A DNA stretch of 64,000 bases from Cyclina sinensis (taxonomy: Eukaryota; Mollusca; Bivalvia; Venerida; Veneridae). Shown here one piece after another: positions 24,401 to 39,400 of this stretch. Made by a program: the position numbers and the translations under genes. The DNA is taken from contig JAAONU010000002.1 in NCBI GenBank assembly GCA_012932295.1, forward strand, positions 19,127,770-19,191,769. Reading direction: 5' to 3'. The first letter of the stretch is position 1, and every line of letters starts with the position of its first letter. The notes beneath the pieces are model-generated. The model worked only from the letters and a program-made list of their open reading frames with translations. It had not been told where the DNA came from and made no database searches.

Positions 24401-27400
24401 AAAAAAAAAGTTTCAAAAATGCAAATTAAAAAAAATCTTCATGTCAGAAAGTACAAGGCCAAGAGCTTTGATATTTGGTATATGACATCATCTATAGGTC
24501 CTCTACTCAAATTGTTCAAATTATGCCTCTAGTGCCAAAATTGGCCACGCCCCAGGGGGTCATAGGTTTTCCTTATATGTATATAGTAAAAACTTAAAAA
24601 ATCTTCTCCTCTGAAATGACAAATGCTAGAGCTTTGATATTTGGTGTATGACATCATCTATAGGTCCTCTACGATAGTTGTTTAAATTATGCCCCTAGTG
24701 CCAAAATTGGCCCCGTCCCAGGGGGTCATAGGTTTTCCATATATGTATATAGGAAAAACTTAAAAAATTGACAAAGCCTTAAGCTTAATTATTTGGCATG
24801 AAATATTGTCTAGTGAACCTGTTCCAAGTTTGTACAAATTAAATCCTGGGTAAAAATTGGGTCTGCCCAGGTCATAGATATTCATTATTTGCATATAGTA
24901 AAAACTTATAAGAAAATTATTCTTTGAAGCTTCACAGGCTAGAGCTTAGACATTTGGCATGAAACATTGTGGACCTTTACAGACATTGTTTCAAGTATGG
25001 CCCTAGGGTCATAATTGGCCCTGCCCTTGGGGTCATGGGTTTTCTTTATATACATATAAAAAAAAATGATCTCTGAAACTAAGAATGCTAGAGCTTAGAT
25101 ATTTAACATGAAACACAACAGTCTGTCCTTAGGTGAGGTCTTTGGGGCCAATGGCCCCCTTGTTAACTAAATTTTACATCAATATCTCAAACTTCTGTAA
25201 TTTGATAACTCGAGGAATACCTGTGGTCCCGACTGATTGTTATCACACATAATTTACCTATGGCAACTTGAAGGCGCTGACTATTTAGGGAATGTTTTCG
25301 CACCTTCGTCTGTGCTTCATTGTTTAGACAAGTCCTTAAAAGTTGTATACATTGTACATGCAGTTAAAACTAGTGTCCCTGTCAATAATTAATAAATGTT
25401 TATTGTACTCCATTATTCAGTATAGTATCATTACGAAACATTAAATAAATACTAAAAGAAAAAATTATGAGCTATCTTGTGAAAGGACAAAGAAATAATT
25501 ATGAGCTAATAATTATGATGATTAAAACTAATTAAAAGTAAATATTGTGTTTGTCTTGTCTAAATTGACCAGATAATTAAGATTGATCATGCGTTGTTGA
25601 TGCCATTCATTATATGCTGTTTTGAATTTTCACAAGTAGTAATTATAAGGCATTGCTGGCATGACAATTGACATGATAATCAGAAAATTCGAACCCCTCG
25701 GTAACTCGAGAATTTACGTCGTCCCCCAGTGACTTTGAGTTAAGAAAGTTTTACTGTATGTATATTCCATCCATATATAAGTGCTTTAGGGCCACCATAT
25801 TTTAATAGTTGTCATTTCTTTCCTTGCACTTTTAAATCAGTTTTGAACCTGATGAAAAGTCTCTGTTATATTTACAGTAAAACAAACATGTATATAATAA
25901 TTATGGGAGTTATTTTGTAGGAACTTAAACCTAAGCCAGGAGACCAGAGACCCAAGTTCCTGGAAAATATGGCTCTGATAGCAACAAAACAGAAAGGCAA
26001 CGTGGAAAAAGCTCTCAATAACTTCATGGAAATGGCATCTGATGAGGTATACATAGTTTATTTTTTAACTCACCTGCGCATATGCATTGCAAAAAAAAAA
26101 AAATCAAAGAGGTGATGCATTCACTTAATTTTTTGTACACAGGTATATGATTATAAAATACTTGTGGAGTTTGAATTTGGCTTCGAAGCAAAAATCGAGT
26201 TACTGTTATAGTCATGTTGCCGTTGCCGTTCCTGTTCCTGTCCGAAAACTTAAACATTGATCACAATTTTTTTTATTCCTTCATGGATTGTCTTCATACT
26301 TGGACACAACAACACTTTGGACAAGACCTTTAAGAAGACCAGACTAAACTTGACCTTGACTCATAAATGACCTTCACCTTCAAGGTCAAAATATTGAATT
26401 TTGCTAAAATTGGCCATAACTTTGTTATTAATTGGTGGATTGTCTTCATGCTTGGACACAACAACCCTTTGGACAAGATCTTCAAGTGGACCAGACTGAA
26501 CTTGATCTTGACTCATAAATGACCTTCACCTTCAAGGTCAAATTATTGAATTTTGCTAAAATTGGCCATAACTTTGTTATTTGTTGTTGGATTTGATTCA
26601 TACTTGGACAAAACAACACTTTTGACAAATCCGACATTATGATTTTTTCCAATATGACCTTAACCTTAAAATGACCTTCACAGTCAAGGTCAAATTATTG
26701 AATTTCTCTTAAATTGGCCGTAACTTTGTTGTTTATGGTTGAGCCATACCAAATTGTTTTTTCGTTTAGCGTCCACCCTTAGTTCAAAAACCTATCTAGC
26801 TATCCTGAAAACACAAACGAAGCCCTAAAACATAAACTAGTATCTCCACCAGGATATATTTACCAAGTTTCATATTCCACTTTGTAGAGATGAAATATAG
26901 ATATGAAACCATATAACAAACACTTCAACGCATAACATTTACATCAAAAAATCATTTACTTGCTATTTTATCTTGAAAAACAATAAAAGGCATTAAAATC
27001 TGATTATAACTGACTGAAAACTAACCTTCTTTGATGACGCCAATGTGAACTAACAAATGCAAATGGCGTAAATATGTACAGGAGGTAACAACACTAGTCA
27101 CGTATAAATTCTCGAACATACCGGAAAACTTTTTATAGTAAGGTCTTAAGACAAAACAATGTTGTTTTTTCCTACCTCAGAAGCTCAGACCTATCCGTCC
27201 GCGGACGCTAAACAAAATAATGATTTGGTATGGCCTTGGATTTGTTTTATACTTGGACAAAACAACACTTATGACCAATCCGACATTATGATTCTTTCAG
27301 GTATGACCTTGACCTTAAAAAATGACCTTCACTGTCAAGGTCAAATTATTGAATTTGCTACAATTTGCCATAACTTTGTTATTGATAGGTGGATTTCCTT

Positions 27401-30400
27401 CATACTTGGACAAAACAACATTTATGACAAAACCAACATGTTGAATGATTCAAGTTTGACTATGACCTAAAAGTGACCTTGACCATCAAGGTAATATGAT
27501 TCAGTTTTGCTTAAATTGTCCTAACTTTGTCATTTATTTATGCATTTGATTCATACTTGGACAAAACACATATGACAAATCCGACATTATGTTTATTTCA
27601 GGTTTGACCTTGACCTTTAAATGACCTTGACAATACAGGTCAAATTATTGAATTTTGCTAAAACTGGCCTTTGTAATTTATGGTTGGATTTGAATCATAC
27701 TTGGACAAAACAACATTTATGACAAATCTGACATTAAGATTCTTTCAAGTATGACCTTGACCTTAAAATGACCTTGACAGTCAAGGTCAAGTTATTTCTT
27801 TTTCTACAATTTGCCATAACTTTGTTGTTTATGGTTGAATTTGATTTATACTTGGACAAAACAACATTCATGACAAAACCGACATGTTGAATAACTCAGA
27901 TATGACCATAACCTAGAAATGACCTTGACTATCAAGGTCACATGATTGAATTTTGCTTAATTTGTCATAACTTGCTCATTTATTTATTGATCTGATTTAT
28001 ACATGGACAAAACAGCACTCATGACAAATCCAACATTTTGATTTGTTTAAGCCTGACCTTGACCTTAAAATGACCTTGACAGTCAAGGTCAAATTATTGA
28101 ATTTGCTAAAACTGGCCATAACTTTGTTATTTATGGTTGGATGTTAATCATGCTTGAACAGAACAGCACTTATGACAAAGCCAACATGTTAAATTATTCA
28201 AGTGTGACCCTAACCTTAAAATGACCATCACAATCAAGGTCAAATTGTTGAATTTAGCTCAGATTGTCATATCTTTTTAGCTGACCTGTCACGTAGTGAC
28301 AGAGTGAGCTTTTCTGATCACCTTTTGTCCGTCGTCCGTCCGTCCGTCCGTCCGTCCGTCAGTCCGTCCGTCCGTCCGTCCGTTCGTCCACAATTAGTTC
28401 GTTAACACTCTAGTGGTCACATTTTTGCCTCAATCGTCATGAAACTTGCACGGGATGTTTGTCTCATTGATATCTCGGACGAGTTCGAACATGGGTTATC
28501 AGGGTTGGAAAACTAGGTCACAGAGCCCAAATATAGAAAAACCTTGTTAACACTCTAGAGGCTACTTTTTCAGTCCAAATATCCTGGAAATTTGTCAGAA
28601 AGGTTCTATTGATGATTTCTCGCTCAAGTTCAAATATGGGTAATCTGGGTTCAAAAACTAGGTCACGGAGCCCAAAAATAGAAAAATCTTGTTAACACTC
28701 TAGAGGTTACATTTTCAGCCCAAATAATCTGGAATTTTGTCAAATAGTTTGTTTTGACAATTTCTAGGTCAAGTTCAAATATGGGTCATCTGGGGTCAAA
28801 AACTAGGTCACAGAGCCCAAATATGGAAAAACCTTGTTAACACTCTAGAGGTTACATTTTCAGCCCAAATAATCTGGAAATTTGTCAGAAAAGTTGCCTT
28901 GAGGATTTCTAGATCAAGTTCGAATATGGGTCATCTGGAGTCACAAACTAGGTCACAGAGTCCAAATATGGAAAAACCTTGTTAACATTCTAAAGGTAGC
29001 AATTTCAGTCCAAATAACGTGGAAATTTGTCAGAAAGGTTCTATCGATGATTTCTAGCTTAGTTTTGAATATAGGTTTTCTGGGGTCAAAAACTAGGTCA
29101 CAGAGCCCGAAAGTAGAAAAACCTTGTTAATCCTCTAGAGGTTACATTTTTAGTCTAAATGTCCTTGAAATTTGTCAGAAAGATTGTTTCAAAGATTTCT
29201 AGCTCAGATTTGGATATGGGTTATCTGGGATCAAAAACTAGGTCACATGGTTCAAATATGTAAAAAACTTTTTAACACTCCAGAGGTTACATTTTCAGTC
29301 CAAATATCCTGGAAATTTGTCAGACAGGTTTTCTTGATGATTTCTAGCTCAAGTTGGAGTATGGGTCATCTTGGGTCAAAAACTAGGTCACAGAGCCCAA
29401 ATATGGAAAAAACTTGTTAACACTCTAGAGGTAACATTTTAATTCCAAATAACCTGGAAATTTGTCAGAAAGCATAATTCTATGGTTTCTAGGTCAAATT
29501 TGAATATGGGTCATCTGAAGTCAAAACATTTAGGTCACAGAGCCCAAATATTGAAAAACTTTGTACACACTCTAGAGGCTACATTTTCAGTCCAAATGTC
29601 CTGGAAATTTGCCAGAAAGGTTGTTTTGATGATTTGTAGCTCAGGTTTGGATATGGGTAATCTGGGGTCAAAAACTAGGTCATAGAGCCCAAATATGGAA
29701 AAAATCTTGTTAACACTCTAGAGATAACATTTTCAGTACAAATAACCTTGAAATTTGTCAAAGAGATTGTTTCAATAATTTCTAGGTCAAGTTTGAATAT
29801 GGGCCATCTGGGGTCAAATAACCAGGTCCATAGCAACTTTGTTTAAAGCAGTCATACTCAGGTGAGCGATACAGGGCCATCATGGCCCTCTTGTGTTACT
29901 ATTCCTAATATTAAAAAAAATTCTATACCTTGAAGTATGCACAGTTATATTTTTCCGTTAGTATATATATTTCTACTTTCTGTCATAGAGCCTTTATTTA
30001 TTGACTGATATTTTACATATTTGGTTTGTAGGCACTTACATATTTTCAATTAAAAAATGAAATACTGCTTAACAGCAAACCTACAACCAAAGTACTCAGG
30101 TGAGCGATCCAGGGCCATCATGGCCCTCTTGTTTATTTATTGACAGATTTGATTTATACCTGGATAAAACAACTCTAATGAAAAATCCAACATTATGCTT
30201 CTTTCATGTATGACCTTCACCTTCAAATGACCTTGACAGTCAAGGTCAAATTATTGAATTTTGTTATAATTTGCCATAACTTTGTTATTTGTTGTTGGAT
30301 TTGATTCATACTTAGACAAAACACTTATGACAAAACCAACATGTTGAATAACTCAAGTATGACCATGACCTAAAAATGACCTTGACCGTCAAAGTCAGAT

Positions 30401-33400
30401 GATTGAATTTTGCTTAAATTGTCATAACTTTGTTAATTATATGTGGATTTGATTCATACTAGGAAAAAGCAATACTTATGACAAATCCAACATTATAATA
30501 CTTTCGAGTATGACATTGACCTTTAAATGACCTTGACAGTCAAGGTGAAATTATTGAATTTTTCTAAAACTGGCTATAACTATGTTATTTGTGGTTGGAA
30601 TATAGGACAAAACAACACTTTAACAAGGCCAACATGTTAAATTATTCAAGTATGACCTTAACCTTAAAATAACCATGACTGTCAAAATCAAATTATTGAA
30701 TTTTGCTCAAATTGTCATATCTTTTTTATTTATTTATGGATTTGATTCATACTTGGACAAAACAACTCTTATGACATCCGACATTATGATTCTTTCAAGT
30801 ATGACCTTGACCATAGAATGACCTTCACATTCAAGGTCAAATTATTGAATTTTGCTATAATATGCCTTACTTTGTTATTTTTTGTTGGATTTGATTCATA
30901 CTTTGACAAAACAACATTAATGACAAAACCAACATGTTGAATAACTGAAGTATGACCATGACCTAAAAGTGAATTTAACGGTCAAGGTCAGATGATTGAA
31001 TTTTGCTTAAATTGTCATAACTTTGTCATTTATTTATGGATTTTAATCAAACTTAAACAAAACAATACTTTTGACAAATCCGACATTTTGGTTCTTTCAA
31101 GAATGACCTTGACCTAAAAAATGACCTTGACAGGCAAGGTCAACTTATTGAATTTTGTTAATATTGTTCTTAACCCTTGTTATTTATGGTTGGATTTGAT
31201 TCATACTTGGACAAAACAATACTTATGACAAATCCAACATTTTGATTTTTTCAGGTATGACCTTGTCCCTAAAATGACCTTTGCCTTCAAGGTCAGATGA
31301 TTGAATTTTGTTTAAATTGTCCTAACTGTCGTTTATTTACAGACTTGATTTATACTTCGATAAAACAACAAAACTGACATCTTGATTTGTAAAAGTATGA
31401 CCTTGACATTAAAATGACATTGCCATTCAAGGTCAGGTTATTAAATTTTGCTTAAATTGGCCATTACTTGGTTAATATGGTTTGATTTATACTGGTACAA
31501 AACAACACTTATGACAAAACTGACACGTTGAATCATTCAAGTATGACTGTGACCTTTATTTGACCATGACCATCAAGGTCAAATATTTGAATTTTGCTAA
31601 GATCAGACATAATGTCATTTTTAGTTCTTTGTGATTAATACTTGGACAAAACAACATTATTCAAGTATGACCTTAACCTTCAAATGACCTTGACAGTCAA
31701 GGTCAAATGATTAAATTTTGCTTATATTGTAATAACCGATAATCAATTTACAGATTTGATTCATACATGAACAAAACAACACTTATGACAAAACTGACAG
31801 GTTAAATAATTCAAGTATGACCTTAACCTTTAAATGACCTTGACAGTCAAGGTCAAATGATTAAATTTTGCTTATATTGTAATAACCGATAATCAATTTA
31901 CAGATTTGATTCATACATGAACAAAACAACACTTATGACAAAACTGACAGGTTAAATAATTCAAGTATGACCTTGACCTTAAAATGACCTGGACCTTAAA
32001 GGTCAAGTTATTTTATTTAGATTTGATTCAAACTTGGATAAAACAACACTTATGACTGAACCTACATGTTAATTTTTTTCAGGTATGACCTTGAACTTAA
32101 AATGACCTTGACCATCAAGGTCAAATTATTGAGTTTTGCTAAAATAGCCAAATTTTTGTTATTTATAGATGGATTTGATCTATACTTGGACAAAACAACA
32201 CTGAGAATAAAACAAATGTGCTGAACAATTCAAGTATTACCTTGACCTTTAAATGACCTTGACATTGCTTAACTTCGCTATATCTTTGTTATTAATGGAT
32301 GTAGTGTCTTCTTACTTGGATATAACTACCATTTAGACAATACCTCCAAAGAAGGTTAAACTGAACTTGATCTTTAAGGTCAAATTTCTGAATGTTGCTA
32401 AAATTGGCCATAACTTTGTTATGTATGGATGAATTTGATAATTGTATTTCCAAATGATGTTTCATTTGAAATCCCTTCACCACAATGTACTTCCTCTGAT
32501 GTCTTTGCCTTTGGAAATGGGAAAAAGTTGAGCATGGCCCCCACTTGCAGTGGCTCTTGTTTCACATAGTTATGGCCCCTTGCCATCTTCAGTTTGGCAA
32601 AAAAAGACAGTTTCCGGATGATAACTCCCTTAAGAGGCAATAAATTGAAATAAATTTTTGTACACATAAAATCATAAAATAAAGGTACAGTTTGAATTTG
32701 GCTACAGACCACTATTTTTTCACAAAGTTGGGGCCTCTTCCAAATAAAAAAAACAACGGTTTATGGTTAGTAATGATAAATGTCGGATTTCAATAATTTT
32801 GGTCAAATGGAACATCATGATATACCTGTAGTTTGACTTTGTCTATAAATTACATCATGAAATAGTTTGACAGTGTTACAATCCATACACTGGAGGAAAT
32901 TTTTTCATAATTCCTAATGTGAGTATGAATCTCATTCAAACTTGTTCAGTCACTTTAAATTTATGCTTTGCATTTTGGATAACATGGCACCATTCAAGTT
33001 GAGTTAAACGATGAATGAACTTGTATACATTACCTTAAATATTTGTAGAGTACTTTAAATATTCCTACATTAATAACATTACCTTACGTATTTGTTTTCT
33101 CATCCAAATCTTCCATCCTTATCATTTCTCCAAATTAGTTGCCATTTCTGTGTGCTGCACGAAAATACAATTTTTCATTCATTCATTTAAATTTGTGTTT
33201 TATTGTTGCAAACTTGTTACTAGACTAAACATTCACATAACCATATAATATCTAAACTCATTCTCCAATTATAAAACTAGGTTCTTGCACAAACTTTAAG
33301 GCTAAAATCAGTTTTCTTCACCTTGAAATTAAACAATTTGAATACATCCTCTATGTGGCCTTTGTTTTCTTGTGGTTGCCATATTTCTGTGACAAGGTGG

Positions 33401-36400
33401 TAGTTTGGGGGTATTAATCAGCTTCAGTGATAACTCATGTTGGAAAAAATGTGGGTATTATAGGTGGGCATTCCGAATTCTTATGTTACCCTTATTTAGC
33501 ATCAAGGTGGGGGTATGATCCACCTTTAGTGATAGCTCTAGTTTTACTGTGTCTGCTCCAAGGATTGAAGTACAAGTTACACACATTATGTACAGATAAG
33601 ACTATTTTGGTGTCTCAAACTGAAACTTCATTGAAAAAGCTTGAAATTTGTTTCTGTTACATTGGCCTGCGTACCTCCTTTGATTTGTTATCTGTGACAG
33701 CTGTGTCAGGGATTTGATTCTTTAGCTTGGTGGTCTAGAGCCTTGATTATTGATACTACTTATGACCAAGCAAGCAAAAGTCTATAAAATTTATCACAAA
33801 CATTTTAGTGTCTGTATGTCTCGAAAATACTTGATGATGGCAATGTATAAGTCATTGTGTAGTGAGTGTTAAGAGTGAGAAAAATTTTAGCATTCAATTG
33901 AGAGTAATGACAATAGACAGTGGAACTGCATATATTATCCAGATTTAAACATCTGTTGATATGAATCACTTCTACACCTCTCACAGTTAGTTTCTGATAC
34001 AAAAAAGTATTTTAAGTCTGTCTTTATTTTGTTCCTTTTCTATTGCAAAAAATATATATTGTTTACTTTGATATATTTTCTCATTGTACCCATACCAGAC
34101 TTTGTTTTTGGGGGTTTATTGGAGTCATCTTAGGGTTTGTTAAATTAGTAGATTTACGTCATACTTGGACACAACACCCCTTTGGACAAGACATTCCCAC
34201 TGACCTATATTTGTTTGACCTTGACCCCTGAATGACCTTCACCTTTGACATCCAATTGTCAGAAAACTTTAACATTGACCATGACTTCCTTGACACAACA
34301 CCCCTTCGGACAAGACCTTCCCACTGACCCATATTTGTTTGAACTTGACCCCTGAATGACCTTCACCTTGAGGATCCAATTGTCCAAAAACTTTTAACAT
34401 TTGGTCATAACTTCCACATTAGTAAGTGGATGTACTTCATATTTTGACACAAGTAGGAGGAGCAGTGGTCGAGGAGTTAGAGCGCCGTACTCTCGATCTG
34501 GAGGTCACTGGTCCTAATCCCACCAGGGGTGAGAGTCAACAGGGACTTTCTACATTTCCTCACATTCAGCGCGAGTACTGGTTTGAACCCAGGAAGCAGT
34601 CATTGAGAGGGATAAATATAAGTTGCAAGAACTTGCCTCCCAATCGTTGTAAAATAAGTAAGTTTAAACTAAACTTGGACACAACACCTCTTTGGACGAG
34701 ACCTTCCCACTGACCTATGTTTATTTGACCTTGACCCCTGAATGACTGGTTCTCATCTCAAAGGTCAAAGCACAACTTCAGGGGCATAGTCATCTAACAG
34801 TGATAGTTCTTGTTACCAAGTTATAAAAAACTCCTTTCAACATTTTTTTGTGACATTTACAAGTACTGAATGTGTCATAGATAAGTACATGTACAGCTTA
34901 TTATACCTCTCCAAACTTTGTTTGCAGGGGTATATAGGATTCATCTTGCTGTTAATTTAATGGGTGGTGGGTCAGTTACAGAAATCTTGTGATGCCTGAT
35001 CTGCACCTACATCCACAATTCTAGAATTTGAAACTTGTGCATGATCAACAGTAAGTGAAGATTTGAACTGTTTCATGCGTGCCAATGCCCCCACTGCTGT
35101 TTTACAGCCTGTCATAACAAAATCTTGTGATCTTGCACAATCTCATTTGAAAGTTGATGTGCTTGTTCATCAATAAATGCAGATGTGCATGACATGTTTT
35201 TCATGGGTGCCAGTGTGGGCTCTGCAGTTTAATGGCCTGTCATAGCAAAATCTTGTTTAGTATTGTTTTGAAACTTGGTGTGATGTTCACAAATAAGTAT
35301 ATAAGTATATGCATGACACATTTTTCATGCTTTCTCTCAGGTTTTATGGCTCGTCATATTAGGAAATCTTGTGATGCAAATTACCTCCACATTTCTAGAT
35401 TGAGACTAGTTTTGTGATGTGCATGATACGTTCTATATTTCCCCTTTTCCTCAGATGCAGTATTGCAGGGGTATTAATCACATTCAATGATAGCTCTACT
35501 TTAGTTAAATCATAAAAGGTAAAGAGCTGGATTTTTCTGTTATAATTCTGTACATGTATGCTGACAGAGGTTGAACTTGTGTACATGTATGCTGACAGAG
35601 GTTGAACTTGTGTATCAGGAGTGTCATGCCTTTTCACAAAAAACCTGCTCTGTGAAGTCTTGATGTACATAATCAGAAAAAGTTAATGCCATTTTCCATT
35701 TCTTAAAGACTTTCCAGGTTTAATTGTGATTGTAGGATAATATTTCTTCATGGAAAAGTTCAGTTACTAAAAGTATTAGACTTAATTCTTGATAATGATG
35801 TTCAGCTGTTGCCTCAAGCAGGTTTTATAATTACTTGCCTGGATTTCTAGTGTGTATTTGCATGAACCATTTACATATTAAAATACGTTGCCCATTTTGT
35901 TATACTACAGTTTCATTTTGTTGTTTATTTATTTATTATGTGCATTAAGCTAGTGATATTACAAAAACATCTTAAACTTGTTTAGATTTTTTTTTATCTT
36001 TAATTTGAATAACTTGTTCTCAGATTTTTAGCTCACCTGAGCACAACGTGCTCATGGTGAGCTTTTGGGATCCCCTGTGTCTGGCGTTGTGCGTCATCAA
36101 CAATTTCATAAAAACAACATCTCCACTGAAACCAATGACTGCACATTAACCAAACTACACAGGAATGATCCTTAGGTGGTCCCCTTTCAAAGTTGCTCAA
36201 ATGGTTCTGGTCTGTTGCATAAGTAGGTCACAGGGCCAAAAAAGAAGTTTCAAAAATGCAAATTAAAAATATCTTCTTGTCAGAAAGTGCAAGGCCAAGA
36301 GCTTTGATATTTGGTATATGACATCATCTATAGGTCCTCTACCAAAGTTGTTCAAATTATGCCCCTAGTGCCAAAATTGGCCCCGCCCCTGGGGGTTAGG

Positions 36401-39400
36401 TTTTCTTTATATGTATATAGTAAAAATTTAAAAAATCTTCTCCTCTGAAATGACAAAGGCTAGAGCTTTGATATTTGGTATATGACATCATCTATAGGTC
36501 CTCTACCAAAGTTGTTCAAATTATGCCCCTAGTGCCAAAATTGGCCCCGCCCCCGGTGGTTAGGTTTTCCTTATATGTATATAGTAAAAACTTTAAAAAA
36601 TCTTCTCCTCTGAAATGACAAAGGCTAGAGATTTGATATTTAGTATATGATATCATCTATAGGTCCTCTACGAAAGTTGTTCAAATTATGCCCCTAGTCT
36701 CAAAATTTGCCCCACCCCTATGGGTCATAGGTTTTCCTTATATGTTTATAGTAAAAACTTAAAAATCTTCTCCTGTGAAATGACAAAGGCTGGAGCTTTG
36801 ATATTTGGTATATGACATCATCTATAGGTCCTCTACGAAAGTTGTTCAAATAATGCCCCTAGTGCCAAAATTGACCCCGCCCCAGGGGGTCAGGTTTTCC
36901 TTATATGTATAAAGTAAAAACTTAAAAAATCTTCTCCTCTGAATTGACAAAGGCTAGAGATTTGATATTTGGTATATGATATCATCTATAGGTCCTCTAC
37001 GAAAGTTGTTTAAATTATGCCCCTAGTGCCAAAATTGGCCCCGCCCCAGGGGGTCAAAGGTTTTCCTTATATGTATATAGTAAAAACTTAAAAATCTTCT
37101 CCTGTGAAATGACAAAGCCTTAAGCTTTATTATTTGGCATGAAATATTGTCTAGTGAACCTGTTCCAAGTTTGTACAAATTATATCCGAAGTAAAAATTG
37201 GGCCTGCCCGGGGGTCATAGATATTCATTATTTGCATATAGTAAAAACTTTTATAAGTTTTTTAAGTTTTTCATGATGGCAATAAAATTTGGCCCATTTG
37301 TACTTTTTTTCAAGATGATTTCAAAAACATTATTCCTTGACCTATATTTTTGACTTACTGACCTACTTTTTAGCTCACCTGAGCACAAAGTGCTCAAGGT
37401 GAGCTTTTGTGATCGCCTGATGTCCGTCGTCCGTGCGTGCGTGCGTGCGACGTCAACTTTTTCTTCAAACAACTTCTTCTCCTGAACTGCTGGGCCAATC
37501 TTCCTGAAACTTGGCAGGAATGTTACTTGCATGAAGCTTTACCAAAATTGTTCAAATGGTTCAGGTCCATTGCATTTCTAGGCCACAGGAGCTAAAAATA
37601 GATTTTCAAAGTTGGAACTTTAAAAACCTTCTTCTCCAGAACTACAAAGCCTGGAGCTTAGATATTTGGTATGAAGCATCATCAGGTGGACCTTTACCAA
37701 GTTTGTTCAAATCATGACCCCTGGGTCAAAAATGGCCCTGCCCCAGGGGTCACTAGTTTTACATAGAATTATATAGGAAAAACTTTAAAAATCTTCTTGT
37801 CTGAAACCACAAGGCCTAGAGTTTAGATATTTGGTGTGCAGCATTGTCCAGTGGACCTCTACCAAGTTTGTTCAAATCATGGCTCCTGGGTAAAAAATGG
37901 CCCAGCCCCGGGGGTCACATGTTTTACATAGAGTTATATAGGAAAAACTTTAAAAAATCTTCTTATCAGAAACTGCAATGCCTAGAGTTTAGATATTTGA
38001 TGTGCAGCATTGTCTAGTAGACCTCTACCAAGTTTGTTCAAATCATGGCTCCTGGGTCAAAAATGGCCCCGGCTCAGGGGTCACTTGTTTTATGTAGAGT
38101 TATATAGGAAAAACTTTAAAAAATCTTCTTGTCAGAAACAGCAAGGCCTAGAGTTTAGATATTTGGTGTGCAGCATTGTCCAGTGGACCTCTACTAAGTT
38201 TCTTCAAATCAAAGCCACTGGGTCAATATAGGCCCTACCCTGGGGGTCAATTGATTTTACATAGGCTTATAAAGAAATCTTTAAAAGTCTTCTTCTCAGA
38301 AACCACAATGCCTACAGCTTAGATATTTGGTATGTAGCATTGTCTAGTAGACCTCTATCAAGTTTGTTCAAATTATGTCCCCTGGGTCAAATTGGCCACG
38401 CCCCAGGGTTCTCTTGATTTACATATAGTTATATAGGAAAAACATGAAAAATCATTTTTCTCCGAAACTAATAGGACTAAATCTTAGATATTTGGTGTGG
38501 AGTATTGTGTTGAGAACCTTTACCAGTATTGTTTATATGTTGGCCCCGGGGTCAAAATTGGCCCCACCCCGGGGGCCCTTAATATGTAAAAAAGGCAATA
38601 TTTAAAAATCTTACTGGAAACCTCAATGCTTACAGCTTAGATATTTGGTATGCAGCATTGTCTAGTGGATGTCTACCAAGTTTGTTCAAATTATGTCCCC
38701 TGGGTCAAAATTAGCCACGCCCCAGGGTTCTCTTGGTTTACCTATAGTTATATAGGAAAAACATGAAAAATCATTTTTCTTCCAAACTAATAGGACTAGA
38801 CCTTAGATATTTAGTCTGGAGTATTGTGTTGAGAACCTTTACCAGTATTGTTTATATGTTGGCCCTGGGGTCAAAATTGGCCCTGCCCCAGGGGCCCTTA
38901 ATATGTAAAAAAGGCAATCTTTAAAAATCTTCTTACTGGAAACGTCAATGCCTACAGCTTAGATATTTGGTATGCAGCATTGTCTAGTGAACCTCTACCT
39001 AGTTTGTTTGAAAAATGTCCCCGGGGTCACTATTGGCCATGCCCGAGGGGTCACAAGTTTTAAATAGCAGTATAGAAGAAAATCTTTAAAAATCTTTTTG
39101 TCTAAAACCACAAGGCCTAGAATTTTATAATTTGGCATGAAGCAAGCTTTATCAAGCTTTTTGAAATTATTAGATTAGGTTAAAGGTCACGGAGGCTAAA
39201 AATAGATTTATCTACTGTACCTCATAGAGCCTTCATTTATAGACCAATATCTTTGATATTCAGTATATAGGTTCCTTGCATGGATGTCTACCTATGGGTA
39301 GGGTTTGAGGTCACTGGGTCAACGTCAAGGTCACCATAGCTTATGATAGATATTTCTACTTTCTGTCATAGAGCCTTTATTTATTGACTGATATTTTACA

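Larger units (their letters stand above)
26240..32562 (+). repeat. K-family tandem array, about 6 kb, with insertions
   Basis: Monomers of about 153 bp carry GGCCATAACTTTGTTATT, GATTCATACTTGGACAAAAC, AACACTTATGACAAATCCGA, TATGACCTTGACCTTAAAATG and GTCAAGGTCAAATTATTGAA. The array is interrupted at 26742-27235 (TIR element), 28279-29894 (B) and about 29963-30132 (A tail). One 150-bp unit is duplicated almost perfectly at 31660-31960. The 3' end has CCACTTGCAGTGG and CTCTTGTTTC, so K also ends in a hairpin plus CTTGTT. The 26047-26239 stretch is intron with an A-run and nothing else recognised. Confidence 0.8.

Noticed and set aside
28328..28385. CCGT microsatellite as an independent locus
   Set aside because: The same run stands at the same place in most A, B, D and F copies, so it is a part of those elements.
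26240..32562. CRISPR-like or satellite centromere array
   Set aside because: The units are about 153 bp with no short repeat-spacer structure, the copies are heavily diverged, and the array ends in a hairpin plus CTTGTT like a transposable element.
34454..34540. tRNA gene
   Set aside because: A- and B-box words are decayed and no cloverleaf can be formed; it fits a SINE head.
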